Below, piece after piece: positions 1 to 8,018 of a DNA stretch of 42,972 nt (within the stretch, counting starts at the first letter, position 1; each line of letters opens with the position of its first letter). The notes beneath the pieces were generated by a model. The model was not told the origin of the DNA, searched no databases, and worked only from the letters and a program-made list of their open reading frames with translations. A program made the position numbers and the translations under genes. The stretch is taken from the NCBI GenBank assembly GCA_017412115.1, contig JAFPYR010000132.1, positions 1 through 42,972 of the forward strand. The letters run 5' to 3'. Source of the DNA: Bacteroidales bacterium (GTDB lineage Bacteria; Bacteroidota; Bacteroidia; Bacteroidales; UBA3824).

Positions 1-39
1 ACTAAAAACGCATTCAATCACCTTTTAAAATAAACCGTT

Positions 40-1617
40 ATGAAAATGACTATCAATACAATACTTGCGTTTGCAATGCCCTTCGTAACGTTTCAGGCTT
101 GCAGCGACGACGAAACTTTTGGCGACGACCCGATAGATTGGTCAGACTCCACCACATTCATTGATTCTCAGGACGATGCCGCCTTCCTGACCTACTACAA
201 TCCGGCAATCGGACGTTGCGGCGACCCGATGCCCTTCTACGACGCCAAGGCAGGCGACTTCAAGGTGCTCTATCTTCAAGAGTACGACAACAACGGCCCT
301 TGCTACCATCCGTTTTGGGGCGTTTCCACCAAGGATTGCGCCAACTACGAATCGTTGGGCGAGGTGCTGCCCACCGGCTCTTCGGTAGCGGAGGCTGACG
401 CGGCTCTCGGCACAGGTTGCTGTTATTACAACGACAAGGACGGCAAATACTACATCTACTACACCGGACACACCTCCAAGGAAGTGGTTTTGAGGGCTGT
501 TTCCGACGATTTCAAGACTTGGAAAAAGGACAACACTTGGGTTCTTGACGGCTCAAAACTCGGATTCTCAGCCACCGACTTCCGTGATCCGCAGATTTTT
601 GTGGGCGACGACGGACGTTACAAAATGGTGATTGCAAGCAAGTTGCGTTTTGTGGAGTTCACCTCCGACGATATGCTCAATTGGGAACTCACCGGCGATT
701 TTCCGATGATTTGGGACAGAATGTGCGAATGTCCCGACATCTTCAAGATGGGCAACTATTGGTACTTGGTGTACAGCGAGGCATACCGCACCTCTTGGAG
801 TCGCAAGGTAAAATATATGATGTCAGAGACTTACGAAGGTTTGAAGGCTTGTTTCAACGATCCGGGAGCCAATTGGCCCAAGGACGGACACGAGGGCATT
901 CTCGACAGCCGTGCCTTCTACGCCGGCAAGACCGCTTCCAACGGCACCGACCGTTACATTTGGGGTTGGTGTCCGTATCGCAAAGGCACAACAATTCACG
1001 ACAAAAACCTCAATGTAGGTGCTGAAAGCGAACCCGATTGGTCAGGTGCATTGGTTTGCCACAAAGTGATTCAGCACGAGGACGGCACATTGACATTGGG
1101 CGCAGTAAGCGGCATTGCCGACAAATTCTCCACTCCCGCCACGGTTAAAGTAATGAAATCGGAAGGCGCGTCTTTGTCGGGTGTTGACGGCACATTGAGC
1201 GGCGAAGGTTCATACATCCTTTACAACCGTCTTGGCACAACGAATCACATTTCGTTCACCGTTACCACCACCGGCAACGAGGACAAATTCGGCATTTCGC
1301 TTGTTCGCGGCACTGATTCGGAACTTTACTACACGATGGAAATCAACCCCGAAGGCGAGAACAACCGCAAAGTGAACTTCTTGCAAGAAGGTGAAAATGG
1401 CAAAGGTTTCATCGAGGGCATCGACGGCTACATCTTCGCCCGCCCCGAAAACAATGTCTATAACATCGACATCTTCACCGACAATTCAGTAATGACGCTT
1501 TACATCAACGATGTCTGCGCCTACACCAACCGCATATACGGTATTCAGAAAAACTGTTGGAGCATCAATTGCTACACCGGCAGCATTTCTATCAGCGGCG
1601 TAAGCGTGAAGAATTGA
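40..1617 (+). CDS. GH32-family fructan hydrolase, surface lipoprotein
   Basis: Predicted beta-fructosidase acting on levan, inulin or fructo-oligosaccharides at the cell surface. The N-terminus is a lipoprotein signal (lipobox FQAC, Cys21) followed by an acidic stretch, as in Bacteroidetes surface lipoproteins. The three GH32 acidic residues are visible: Asp62 in a diverged first motif (CGDPMPFY instead of WMNDPNG), Asp183 in FRDP and Glu230 in CECPD. Residues from about 330 onward fit the beta-sandwich that follows the GH32 propeller. The start ATG at 40 gives the signal peptide directly; a second in-frame ATG lies two codons later. The gene is visibly more GC-rich than its neighbours and only distantly similar to the GH32 gene at 4151, so the two probably cleave different linkages. 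The stop codon lies in a heptanucleotide repeat followed by a strong terminator. Family is clear; substrate is inferred. Confidence 0.85.
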   Translation: MKMTINTILAFAMPFVTFQACSDDETFGDDPIDWSDSTTFIDSQDDAAFLTYYNPAIGRCGDPMPFYDAKAGDFKVLYLQEYDNNGPCYHPFWGVSTKDCANYESLGEVLPTGSSVAEADAALGTGCCYYNDKDGKYYIYYTGHTSKEVVLRAVSDDFKTWKKDNTWVLDGSKLGFSATDFRDPQIFVGDDGRYKMVIASKLRFVEFTSDDMLNWELTGDFPMIWDRMCECPDIFKMGNYWYLVYSEAYRTSWSRKVKYMMSETYEGLKACFNDPGANWPKDGHEGILDSRAFYAGKTASNGTDRYIWGWCPYRKGTTIHDKNLNVGAESEPDWSGALVCHKVIQHEDGTLTLGAVSGIADKFSTPATVKVMKSEGASLSGVDGTLSGEGSYILYNRLGTTNHISFTVTTTGNEDKFGISLVRGTDSELYYTMEINPEGENNRKVNFLQEGENGKGFIEGIDGYIFARPENNVYNIDIFTDNSVMTLYINDVCAYTNRIYGIQKNCWSINCYTGSISISGVSVKN

Positions 1618-1640
1618 AAGTTGAGAATTGAAAGTTGAAA
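1613..1640. repeat. Heptanucleotide tandem repeat at stop codon
   Basis: Four 7-nt units (ATTGAAA, GTTGAGA, ATTGAAA, GTTGAAA) begin in the last codons of the GH32 gene and include its stop. Repeats with the same 7-nt period lie at 6987-7049 and 36471-36505. Confidence 0.75.
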
Positions 1641-1644
1641 ATTT

Positions 1645-1682
1645 GCAGCCGTTCGAGGGATTCGGGCGGCTGCGTTTTTTTT
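1645..1682 (+). terminator. Intrinsic terminator, left copy of a flanking repeat
   Basis: Perfect 7-bp stem (GCAGCCG 1645-1651 with CGGCTGC 1667-1673) followed by G and eight T. It terminates the GH32 gene. A near-identical copy lies at 3828-3864, beyond the restriction-modification pair. Confidence 0.9.
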
Positions 1683-1690
1683 GTATTCAG

Positions 1691-1722
1691 TTTGATATCT
1701 TCAAAAAAAATCCATACCTTTG
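1691..1722 (+). promoter_or_regulatory. Promoter of the DNA methyltransferase gene
   Basis: TTTG at 1691-1694, 20 nt, then TACCTTTG at 1715-1722, an exact match to the Bacteroidetes -33/-7 consensus. Transcription should begin about 7 nt later, at or next to the ATG at 1727, so the message may be leaderless or nearly so. Confidence 0.8.
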
Positions 1723-1726
1723 CACT

Positions 1727-3079
1727 ATGGAAAACATTAAATTCATAGACCTCTTCGCCGGTATAGGCGGCATACGCTGTGGCTTCGAGAATGCGTTCCG
1801 AAAGGCAGGGTATGAAACTCAGTGTGTATTGTCATCAGAGATTAAGCCATACGCAGTGAAGGTATTAAATGCCAACCATCCCGACGAAACCGTAAGCGGT
1901 GATATTACCAAAATTGCTGCCGCAGATATTCGAGATTTTGATTTTTTGCTTGCAGGATTTCCCTGTCAGGCGTTCTCATACGCAGGCAAGCGGCTTGGTT
2001 TTATGGATACAAGAGGAACACTATTTTTTGAAGTGGAGAGGATTCTGCGTGAAAAACGTCCATACGGTTTCATCCTTGAAAACGTGGAAGGTCTTGTAAC
2101 TCACGACCGCGCCAATCCGAAAGACAAAATTGGTCGCACTTTTACGACCATCCTTCAAAAACTTGAGGAATTAGGCTACAAAGTTTCGTGGCGTGTTTTG
2201 AACTCCAAATATTTCGGACTTGCACAAGAACGAAAACGAATTTATATTGTTGGCACTTTGGACGAAAATGTTTGTCTTGATTTCTTTATGCCAAGGTATG
2301 CAAAAATAGGCGACATTCTCGAACACGGACAACCGACAGAAGACACAGATTTTATAAAATTATTGCTCTCACATTATTCTTCGGAACAACTTAATGGCAA
2401 ATCTATCAAAGACAAACGTGGGGGCAGCGACAATATACATAGTTGGGACATCGAATTGAAAGGTGCTGTGTCGCAAGAACAAAAAGAACTCCTTGATATG
2501 ATGTTCAAAGAACGTCGCAAAAAGAAATGGGCTGCGGAGTTCGGCATCAGATGGATGGATGGTATGCCGTTGACATTGAAACAGATTTCAACTTTTTTTG
2601 CACATCCCGACCTTTACAATATGCTTGAAGACCTTGTGTCGAAGGGGTATCTGAAAAAGGAACATCCCAAAAAAATCGTTGTGCGACACACTGAACTCGG
2701 CGACCAAGAATCTCGCGAACAGGACACGACATTGCCACTTGGTTACAATATTGTTGCAGGCAAATTGAGTTTTGAAATTAGTAAAATTCTGTCTCCCGAC
2801 GGCATTGCGCCTACGATGGTGGCAATGGATATGAAAAAAAACTATGTTGTTGATGGCGAAGGTCTTAGACCTTTAACACTACGAGAAGGATTACGACTTT
2901 TCGGCTATCCCGAAGACTTTAAATTTCCTGTTGACAACCTTCACGACGGTTATGATCTTTTGGGCAATACAGTTGCCGTACCCGTTATCCAAGCCGTAGC
3001 AGAAAGGTTAGAAAAAACATTTACCAAACATAAAGAACAATTGGAATATGAAGAAGGCTACATCAGAGCAAGTGTTTGA
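1727..3079 (+). CDS. Type II DNA (cytosine-5) methyltransferase
   Basis: Modification enzyme of a type II restriction-modification system, placing 5-methylcytosine in the recognition site of the linked nuclease. C5-methyltransferase motifs appear in order: motif I FIDLFAGIGG (residues 6-15), motif IV GFPCQAFS with catalytic Cys80, motif VI ENV (118-120), motif VIII QERKR (167-171). A target-recognition region of about 200 residues follows, then the C-terminal motifs PLTLREGLRLFGYP and LLGNTVAVPV. The frame is open 33 codons further upstream, but that stretch crosses the preceding terminator and the promoter, so the ATG at 1727 (450 aa) is the start. The 3' end overlaps the nuclease gene by 32 nt, the usual tight coupling of such pairs. 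Confidence 0.93.
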   Translation: MENIKFIDLFAGIGGIRCGFENAFRKAGYETQCVLSSEIKPYAVKVLNANHPDETVSGDITKIAAADIRDFDFLLAGFPCQAFSYAGKRLGFMDTRGTLFFEVERILREKRPYGFILENVEGLVTHDRANPKDKIGRTFTTILQKLEELGYKVSWRVLNSKYFGLAQERKRIYIVGTLDENVCLDFFMPRYAKIGDILEHGQPTEDTDFIKLLLSHYSSEQLNGKSIKDKRGGSDNIHSWDIELKGAVSQEQKELLDMMFKERRKKKWAAEFGIRWMDGMPLTLKQISTFFAHPDLYNMLEDLVSKGYLKKEHPKKIVVRHTELGDQESREQDTTLPLGYNIVAGKLSFEISKILSPDGIAPTMVAMDMKKNYVVDGEGLRPLTLREGLRLFGYPEDFKFPVDNLHDGYDLLGNTVAVPVIQAVAERLEKTFTKHKEQLEYEEGYIRASV

Positions 3080-3773
3080 AACACTTCAAGCACAACTTAA
3101 AAAGAACCGCAATGGTGCTATAAAGTTTGAATTGTCTGATTTTGAAATCATTGTCAAGCAAAACAATGTCGTTGGAAATATTTTGGAAGAATGGCTCGAC
3201 AAGTGGATGACCGAAATGGGGTTTAGCCACGATTACAACCACGCCCAATCAGCCCCTGATTTTTGGCTCGACATCGACAATCACAACACCGAATGGCTTG
3301 AAATCAAGGCCTTTACAGGTTCGCCTAATTTCGATATTGCTAATATGATGTCTTATATCACCGAAGTGATAGAAAAACCGTGGAAACTTCACTCCAAGTA
3401 TTTGTGTCTCAAATACAAAATGGACGAGGGCACTGGAATCGTAACCGTTAGTGATGCTTGGCTCAAAAGCGTTTGGGAGATTTCGTGTCCAAGTGCAAAA
3501 TGGGCAGTAAAAGTCCAAGACAAAAAGGGTGTTATCTACAATCTACGCCCTGCAACGTGGTATTCTTCCTCAACGTCATATCCTATATTCAAATGCCTTG
3601 AACATTTCTTATCCGCACTTGACTATGTGCTTAAAACTTATTCACCTACAGCAAAAATAGGTATGACTTGGCGGAAAGAGGTTGCAAATGCCTACAAAAA
3701 ACACTTCGGAAAAGCACTTGATATTCCGCTGTGGCAAGATATTGCGGAGCAATATGCGGAAAAGGAGCAATGA
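3048..3773 (+). CDS. Type II restriction endonuclease, NgoBV/NlaIV-like
   Basis: Predicted nuclease partner of the overlapping methyltransferase. A PD-(D/E)xK active site is visible: Pro70-Asp71 in SAPDFWLD and Glu85-Ile86-Lys87 in WLEIKAF, with the 13-residue spacing usual for the fold. The 241-aa length suits an orthodox type II enzyme. The overall pattern recalls the NgoBV/NlaIV family, whose members recognise GGNNCC; this assignment is from memory of the family and less certain than the nuclease call. The ATG lies inside the methyltransferase gene, so translation is probably coupled, letting modification lead restriction. The pair is bracketed by duplicated terminators, suggesting it arrived as a unit within the fructan locus. 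Confidence 0.8.
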   Translation: MKKATSEQVFETLQAQLKKNRNGAIKFELSDFEIIVKQNNVVGNILEEWLDKWMTEMGFSHDYNHAQSAPDFWLDIDNHNTEWLEIKAFTGSPNFDIANMMSYITEVIEKPWKLHSKYLCLKYKMDEGTGIVTVSDAWLKSVWEISCPSAKWAVKVQDKKGVIYNLRPATWYSSSTSYPIFKCLEHFLSALDYVLKTYSPTAKIGMTWRKEVANAYKKHFGKALDIPLWQDIAEQYAEKEQ

Positions 3774-3827
3774 ATAAATATTAACTTTGGGATGTTTCTG
3801 CCAAGGAATCTATGGCATTGAAAATTT

Positions 3828-3864
3828 GCAGCCGTTCGGAGGAATTCGGGCGGCTGCGTTTTTT
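3828..3864 (+). terminator. Intrinsic terminator, right copy of a flanking repeat
   Basis: Same stem as at 1645 (GCAGCCG 3828-3834, CGGCTGC 3851-3857) with six T after it. The shared block starts at TTGAAAATTTGCAG (1635 and 3818) and differs by a few bases in the loop. Confidence 0.88.
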
Positions 3865-3968
3865 GGGGGTGTAAATAAGAATACAATGCGTAAGAAATCA
3901 GGGAATTAAAAAAGTATTAAAAAATAAGTCTTTCATATAAAAATAATATTTGGTTATTGTAGAGAAGT

Positions 3969-4010
3969 ACCCGTGTTGTTTTTTTTTAAAATGACACGGG
4001 TATTGTTTTT
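3969..4010 (+). terminator. Hairpin with T tract upstream of the second GH32 gene
   Basis: ACCCGTGT (3969-3976) pairs perfectly with ACACGGGT (3994-4001), followed by ATTG and six T. The 377-nt gap between the nuclease gene and the GH32 gene holds this hairpin, the terminator at 3828 and the palindrome at 4031; the rest is AT-rich with no credible ORF. Confidence 0.6.
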
Positions 4011-4030
4011 TCGTTCTTTTCTTTCAAAAA

Positions 4031-4060
4031 TGTTACAATGTAACAAATTTTATTGCCTTT
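4031..4060 (+). promoter_or_regulatory. Candidate operator and -7 box of the GH32 operon
   Basis: A 15-bp palindrome, TGTTAC-AAT-GTAACA (4031-4045), is followed by TGCCTTTG (4053-4060), one mismatch from TAnnTTTG. The palindrome lies about where a -33 element would be, which would suit an activator such as the AraC-type domain of the nearby hybrid sensor. Inference only. Confidence 0.35.
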
Positions 4061-4150
4061 GAACGATTTTTTAAAGCATTAAAAAGTATATAACCATAAT
4101 TTAGCGACAGAAAATTCAAAAAAACTAATTTTATAAAAAAACGTCCTAAT

Positions 4151-5830
4151 ATGAAAAGAATATTTTTATCCATTGCTGCGGCGTGCGTAATTTTTAACGC
4201 TGCGGCTCAGCAGACTTTCTTTTCCGGCGGCGGACACGTCGTCTTGAAAGATAAGGCGCAAAAAACTTTTCTGCTACTGCCTGTGCAGGAAAACAAAGAT
4301 GGCGCTAACATTCAAATCATTAGCGACGGCAAGGTTGAACAATCGCTAAACGTAAAACTTGCTGTTGATAAAATTGATTATTTCGTGCCGTTGTCAATAG
4401 AAAAATTCAGCGGTAAAAATCTTGTTTTTGACATCGAATTTTGGGGAGGCGAAAAACAAACTGCCGATGTTAAAAATTATCTTTGTTGGAAAGAAATCCA
4501 TCAGAGCAATGATTTTGACACTCAAAACAAAGAACACTTTCGCCCTGAATTTCATCACACTCCGCTTTACGGTTGGATGAACGACCCTAACGGAATGTTT
4601 TATTTTGACGGCAAGTATCATCTTTATTATCAGTGGAATCCATACGGTTCGCAGTGGGAAAATATGACTTGGGGACATTCAGTTTCTAATGACCTCGTTA
4701 ATTGGAGTTTAGAACAGCCTGCAATTCTGCCGGATGGTCTTGGAACTATTTTTTCGGGTTCTTGCGTTGTTGATAAAAACAATTCAGCCGGCTTCGGGAA
4801 AAATGCCGTAATCGCTTTTTACACTTCGGCGGGTAGAAACCAAACTCAATCCATGGCTTATTCTACCGACGGCGGCAAAACGTTTTCAAAATACGAAGGT
4901 AATCCCGTTTTAACTGACGAAAACCGTGATTTTCGCGACCCGAAAGTCTTTTTCAATGAGAGTATTAACCGTTGGAACATGATTCTTGCTGTGGGGCAGG
5001 AGATGAAAATCTACTCTTCATTAGACCTTAAAAATTGGAATTACGAAAGTAGTTTCGGACAAGGTTTTGGCTGTCATGACGGCGTTTGGGAATGTCCCGA
5101 CCTTATGAAAATCGGCGATAAATGGCTTCTGATTTGCAACATCAATCCGGGTGGAATTTTTGGCGGAAGTGCCACACAATATTTCATCGGGGATTTCGAT
5201 GGTAAAAAATTTGTCACAACACAAAAAGATACCAAATGGCTCGATTACGGCAAAGACCATTACGCCACGGTAACGTTTTCTAACGCACCAGACAACCGCA
5301 AAATTGCTCTGGCTTGGATGAGCAATTGGCAATACGGTAACGAGGTACCAACCAAACAGTTCCGTTCAGCAAATTCAGTTCCGAGAGACCTTTTTATTTT
5401 TGAGGCTGACGGTGAAAAATTCTGCGGTTCAAAACCCTCAGACGAATTGTTAAAACTTCGTCAAAAAGTCATAAAAACTCCGTCAGAAACTTGCGAAATC
5501 CTCGCTACGCTTAAAGGCGATGCCAAAATCACTCTGTCAAACACTAAAAACGAGAACGTAACGATTACTTACAATGCTAAAACTAAGGTTTTGACATTCA
5601 ACCGTAAACAAAGCGGAGAAGTTTCGTTCAGCAAAGATTTTGCCGCAGAAACTTCCGTAAAAGTTCCCGGTGGGTCAAAAACTTTAAGAATTTTCGTAGA
5701 TAAATGCAGCATTGAGGTTTTTGACGGCGAGGGCAAAGCAGTGATGACAAACCTTGTATTTCCGTCGGAATATTATTCTTTAATTGCCACAACAGGCTGT
5801 AAAACAATAATTTATCAACTTCAAAAATAG
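4151..5830 (+). CDS. GH32 fructan beta-fructosidase (levanase/inulinase type)
   Basis: Exo- or endo-acting fructanase releasing fructose or short fructans in the periplasm or at the surface. It has a Sec signal peptide (about residues 1-19, ending AAA-QQ), an N-terminal beta domain (about 20-125) common in Bacteroidetes GH32 proteins, then the five-bladed propeller and a C-terminal beta-sandwich. Catalytic residues are canonical: nucleophile Asp145 in WMNDPNG, Asp263 in FRDPK, acid/base Glu314 in WECPD. The 559-aa length is normal for SacC-like enzymes. It is followed after 8 nt by the MFS importer and then by fructokinase, so hydrolysis, uptake and phosphorylation of fructose appear to be one transcription unit. 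Confidence 0.92.
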   Translation: MKRIFLSIAAACVIFNAAAQQTFFSGGGHVVLKDKAQKTFLLLPVQENKDGANIQIISDGKVEQSLNVKLAVDKIDYFVPLSIEKFSGKNLVFDIEFWGGEKQTADVKNYLCWKEIHQSNDFDTQNKEHFRPEFHHTPLYGWMNDPNGMFYFDGKYHLYYQWNPYGSQWENMTWGHSVSNDLVNWSLEQPAILPDGLGTIFSGSCVVDKNNSAGFGKNAVIAFYTSAGRNQTQSMAYSTDGGKTFSKYEGNPVLTDENRDFRDPKVFFNESINRWNMILAVGQEMKIYSSLDLKNWNYESSFGQGFGCHDGVWECPDLMKIGDKWLLICNINPGGIFGGSATQYFIGDFDGKKFVTTQKDTKWLDYGKDHYATVTFSNAPDNRKIALAWMSNWQYGNEVPTKQFRSANSVPRDLFIFEADGEKFCGSKPSDELLKLRQKVIKTPSETCEILATLKGDAKITLSNTKNENVTITYNAKTKVLTFNRKQSGEVSFSKDFAAETSVKVPGGSKTLRIFVDKCSIEVFDGEGKAVMTNLVFPSEYYSLIATTGCKTIIYQLQK

Positions 5831-5838
5831 AAAATGTC

Positions 5839-6990
5839 ATGACAAAGAAAATAACTTTAATCCCCATAATGCTGTGTTTTTTCTGCATGGGGTTTGTGGA
5901 TTTGGTGGGCATTGCATCGAATTACGTTAAGCAAGATTTGAGCCTGACGGATTCTCAGGCAAACATTTTTCCGTCGTTGGTGTTCTTTTGGTTTCTGATT
6001 TTTTCGGTGCCGACATCAATGCTGATGAACAAAATCGGACGGAAAAATACTGTACTTTTATCGCTGATTATCACGGCATTATCGTTGATGATACCGCTTT
6101 TTGGCAATTCTTTCGGAGTAATGCTTACGGCATTTTCGCTTTTAGGAATTGGTAACGCTTTGATGCAGACTTCGCTCAATCCGCTGGTTTCTACGGTGTT
6201 AGGCGACAAAAACCTTGCCTCAACACTCACTTTCGGACAATTTGTAAAGGCAATTGCATCGTTTTCAGCACCTTATATCGCAATGTGGGGCGCAACAAAG
6301 GCTATTCCTGACTTTGGTTTTTCGTGGAAAATTTTGTTTCTGATTTACTTTGTGATGTGCGTTTTTTCGTCTGCAATGCTGAAAGTTACGCCTGTTATCG
6401 AGAAAAAAAACGACGAAAAATCTGCCTCTGTTTTTCAGTGCATTTCGCTTCTGAAAATTCCCGCTGTTTTGCTGACATTTTTCGGCATAATGTGTCATGT
6501 GGGCATTGACGTAGGTGTTAATACCACTGCACCAAAAATCCTTATGGAAAGGCTTTCGATGACGCTCAATGAGGCGGCATTTGCAACAAGTTTGTACTTT
6601 ATTTTCCGCACAATCGGCTGTCTGACAGGTTCGTTTTTTTTGAGAATTATGAAGACAAGGACGTTTTATGCGATCTCTATTGCGATGATGATAGCATCGA
6701 TGTGCGGACTTTTTTTCGGTACTGACAAGGCTGTACTTTTTGCGGCGATAGCATTAGTGGGCTACGGCAATTCTAATATATTTTCGATATGTTTTGCGCA
6801 GGCTCTTACCTCAATGCCTGAAAAACAAAACGAAGTATCCGGTTTGATGATAATGGGATTGTTCGGCGGCACAATTTTTCCTCTGTTAATGGGTTTTGCC
6901 TCTGATGTTTTCGGACAAAACGGTGCAGTCGCCGTCATTACAATTGGCGTAATTTACTTGCTGTTTTTCACAACAAAAATCAGAAAATAA
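5839..6990 (+). CDS. MFS sugar transporter, FHS (FucP/GluP-like) family, likely fructose importer
   Basis: Inner-membrane monosaccharide/proton symporter, probably importing the fructose released by the preceding GH32 enzyme. The 383 residues are almost wholly hydrophobic, with about 11-12 predicted helices, and there is an MFS-type loop motif (NKIGRKN) after the second helix. The fructose-locus context matches B. thetaiotaomicron, where an importer of this kind (BT1758) lies between fructokinase and GH32 genes. It starts 8 nt after the GH32 stop. Its own stop codon is the first unit of a nine-unit heptanucleotide repeat. Substrate is inferred from context. Confidence 0.8.
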   Translation: MTKKITLIPIMLCFFCMGFVDLVGIASNYVKQDLSLTDSQANIFPSLVFFWFLIFSVPTSMLMNKIGRKNTVLLSLIITALSLMIPLFGNSFGVMLTAFSLLGIGNALMQTSLNPLVSTVLGDKNLASTLTFGQFVKAIASFSAPYIAMWGATKAIPDFGFSWKILFLIYFVMCVFSSAMLKVTPVIEKKNDEKSASVFQCISLLKIPAVLLTFFGIMCHVGIDVGVNTTAPKILMERLSMTLNEAAFATSLYFIFRTIGCLTGSFFLRIMKTRTFYAISIAMMIASMCGLFFGTDKAVLFAAIALVGYGNSNIFSICFAQALTSMPEKQNEVSGLMIMGLFGGTIFPLLMGFASDVFGQNGAVAVITIGVIYLLFFTTKIRK

Positions 6991-7049
6991 TTCATAATTC
7001 ATAATTCATAATTCAAAATTCAAAATTCGTAATTCATAATTCGTAATTT
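6987..7049. repeat. Nine-unit heptanucleotide tandem repeat (ATAATTC type)
   Basis: Exact 7-nt period: four ATAATTC, two AAAATTC, then GTAATTC, ATAATTC and GTAATTT. The importer stop codon (6988-6990) lies in the first unit and the fructokinase ATG is 17 nt beyond the last. Copy number could alter intergenic spacing. Confidence 0.9.
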
Positions 7050-7066
7050 TTAACCTGTAATATAAA

Positions 7067-7948
7067 ATGAAAAGATATATCGTAGGACTTGGTGAAGTGT
7101 TGTGGGATATGCTTCCCGAAGGTAAAAAAATAGGCGGTGCGCCTGCAAATTTTGCGTATCATGCAGGACAGTTTCTTGGTAGTGGAGCAACAATAGCCAT
7201 AAGTGCTGTCGGCAAAGATTCGCTCGCTGAAGAAACCATTGATAACCTGAAAAAAAATTCTTTGAATTTTCTTTTGCCGGAAGTGGATTATCCTACCGGC
7301 ACGGTTCAGGTAACATTGGACAATTACGGCGTGCCGACATACGACATCAAAGAAAACGTTGCGTGGGATAACATTCCGCTGACTGACGAAATGAAAGAAA
7401 TTGCCAAGAATTCTCGTGCGGTTTGTTTTGGCTCTTTGGCGCAGAGAAATATTGTTAGCCGTAATACAATTCATAAGTTTTTGGAACTTACACCGAAGGA
7501 TTGTTTGAAGATTTTTGACATTAATCTCCGTCAGAATTTTTATACGAAAGAGGTGATAGAAGAATCTTTCAAGCGGTGCAATATTCTAAAAATCAACGAT
7601 GAAGAGTTAGTTCAAATAGGAAGAATTTTCGGTTCAAAAGATCTTAACTTAAAAGACGATTGTCGCAATCTTCTCAAAACTTATAATCTTGATATGTTGA
7701 TTTTGACGTGTGGAGTTAATGGTTCTTATGTATTTTCAGGCAATGAAATGAGTTTTCAGGAAACGCCTCAGGTCAATGTTGCTGACACGGTTGGTGCGGG
7801 TGATTCTTTTACTGGGACATTCTGTGCTAACATTCTCAGCGGCAAAGATTTTAGAGATGCTCATGCTTCGGCTGTAACAGTTTCAGCGTATGTTTGTACT
7901 CAAAAAGGTGCGATGCCCAAGATTCCGAATGAATTGAAAGTAATGTAG
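7067..7948 (+). CDS. Fructokinase, PfkB/ribokinase family
   Basis: ATP-dependent phosphorylation of cytoplasmic fructose, feeding glycolysis. The N-terminus has the family sugar-binding pattern GEVLWDMLPEG...GGAPANFAYH. The C-terminal signature is DTVGAGDSFTG with catalytic-base Asp246 in GAGD. The 293-aa length is typical. It is the third gene of the GH32-importer-kinase unit, separated from the importer by a heptanucleotide repeat, and ends at a bidirectional terminator shared with the convergent hybrid sensor. It corresponds in position and role to BT1757 in the B. thetaiotaomicron fructan locus. Confidence 0.92.
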   Translation: MKRYIVGLGEVLWDMLPEGKKIGGAPANFAYHAGQFLGSGATIAISAVGKDSLAEETIDNLKKNSLNFLLPEVDYPTGTVQVTLDNYGVPTYDIKENVAWDNIPLTDEMKEIAKNSRAVCFGSLAQRNIVSRNTIHKFLELTPKDCLKIFDINLRQNFYTKEVIEESFKRCNILKINDEELVQIGRIFGSKDLNLKDDCRNLLKTYNLDMLILTCGVNGSYVFSGNEMSFQETPQVNVADTVGAGDSFTGTFCANILSGKDFRDAHASAVTVSAYVCTQKGAMPKIPNELKVM

Positions 7949-7973
7949 GAATTAATAGTGTGTAATATGAATG

Positions 7974-8015
7974 TGTAAGAGCCGTAATTTTTTTGTGGCT
8001 CTTACATTTTTTTTT
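7974..8015. terminator. Bidirectional terminator between fructokinase and sensor gene
   Basis: Perfect 10-bp stem TGTAAGAGCC (7974-7983) with GGCTCTTACA (7997-8006), followed by nine T on the plus strand. It serves the fructokinase gene and probably also the convergent gene. Confidence 0.88.
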
Positions 8016-8018
8016 AGT

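Noticed and set aside
1628..1726. N-terminal extension of the methyltransferase
   Set aside because: The extra 33 codons cover the upstream terminator and the promoter; motif I normally lies close to the N-terminus, as it does from the ATG at 1727.
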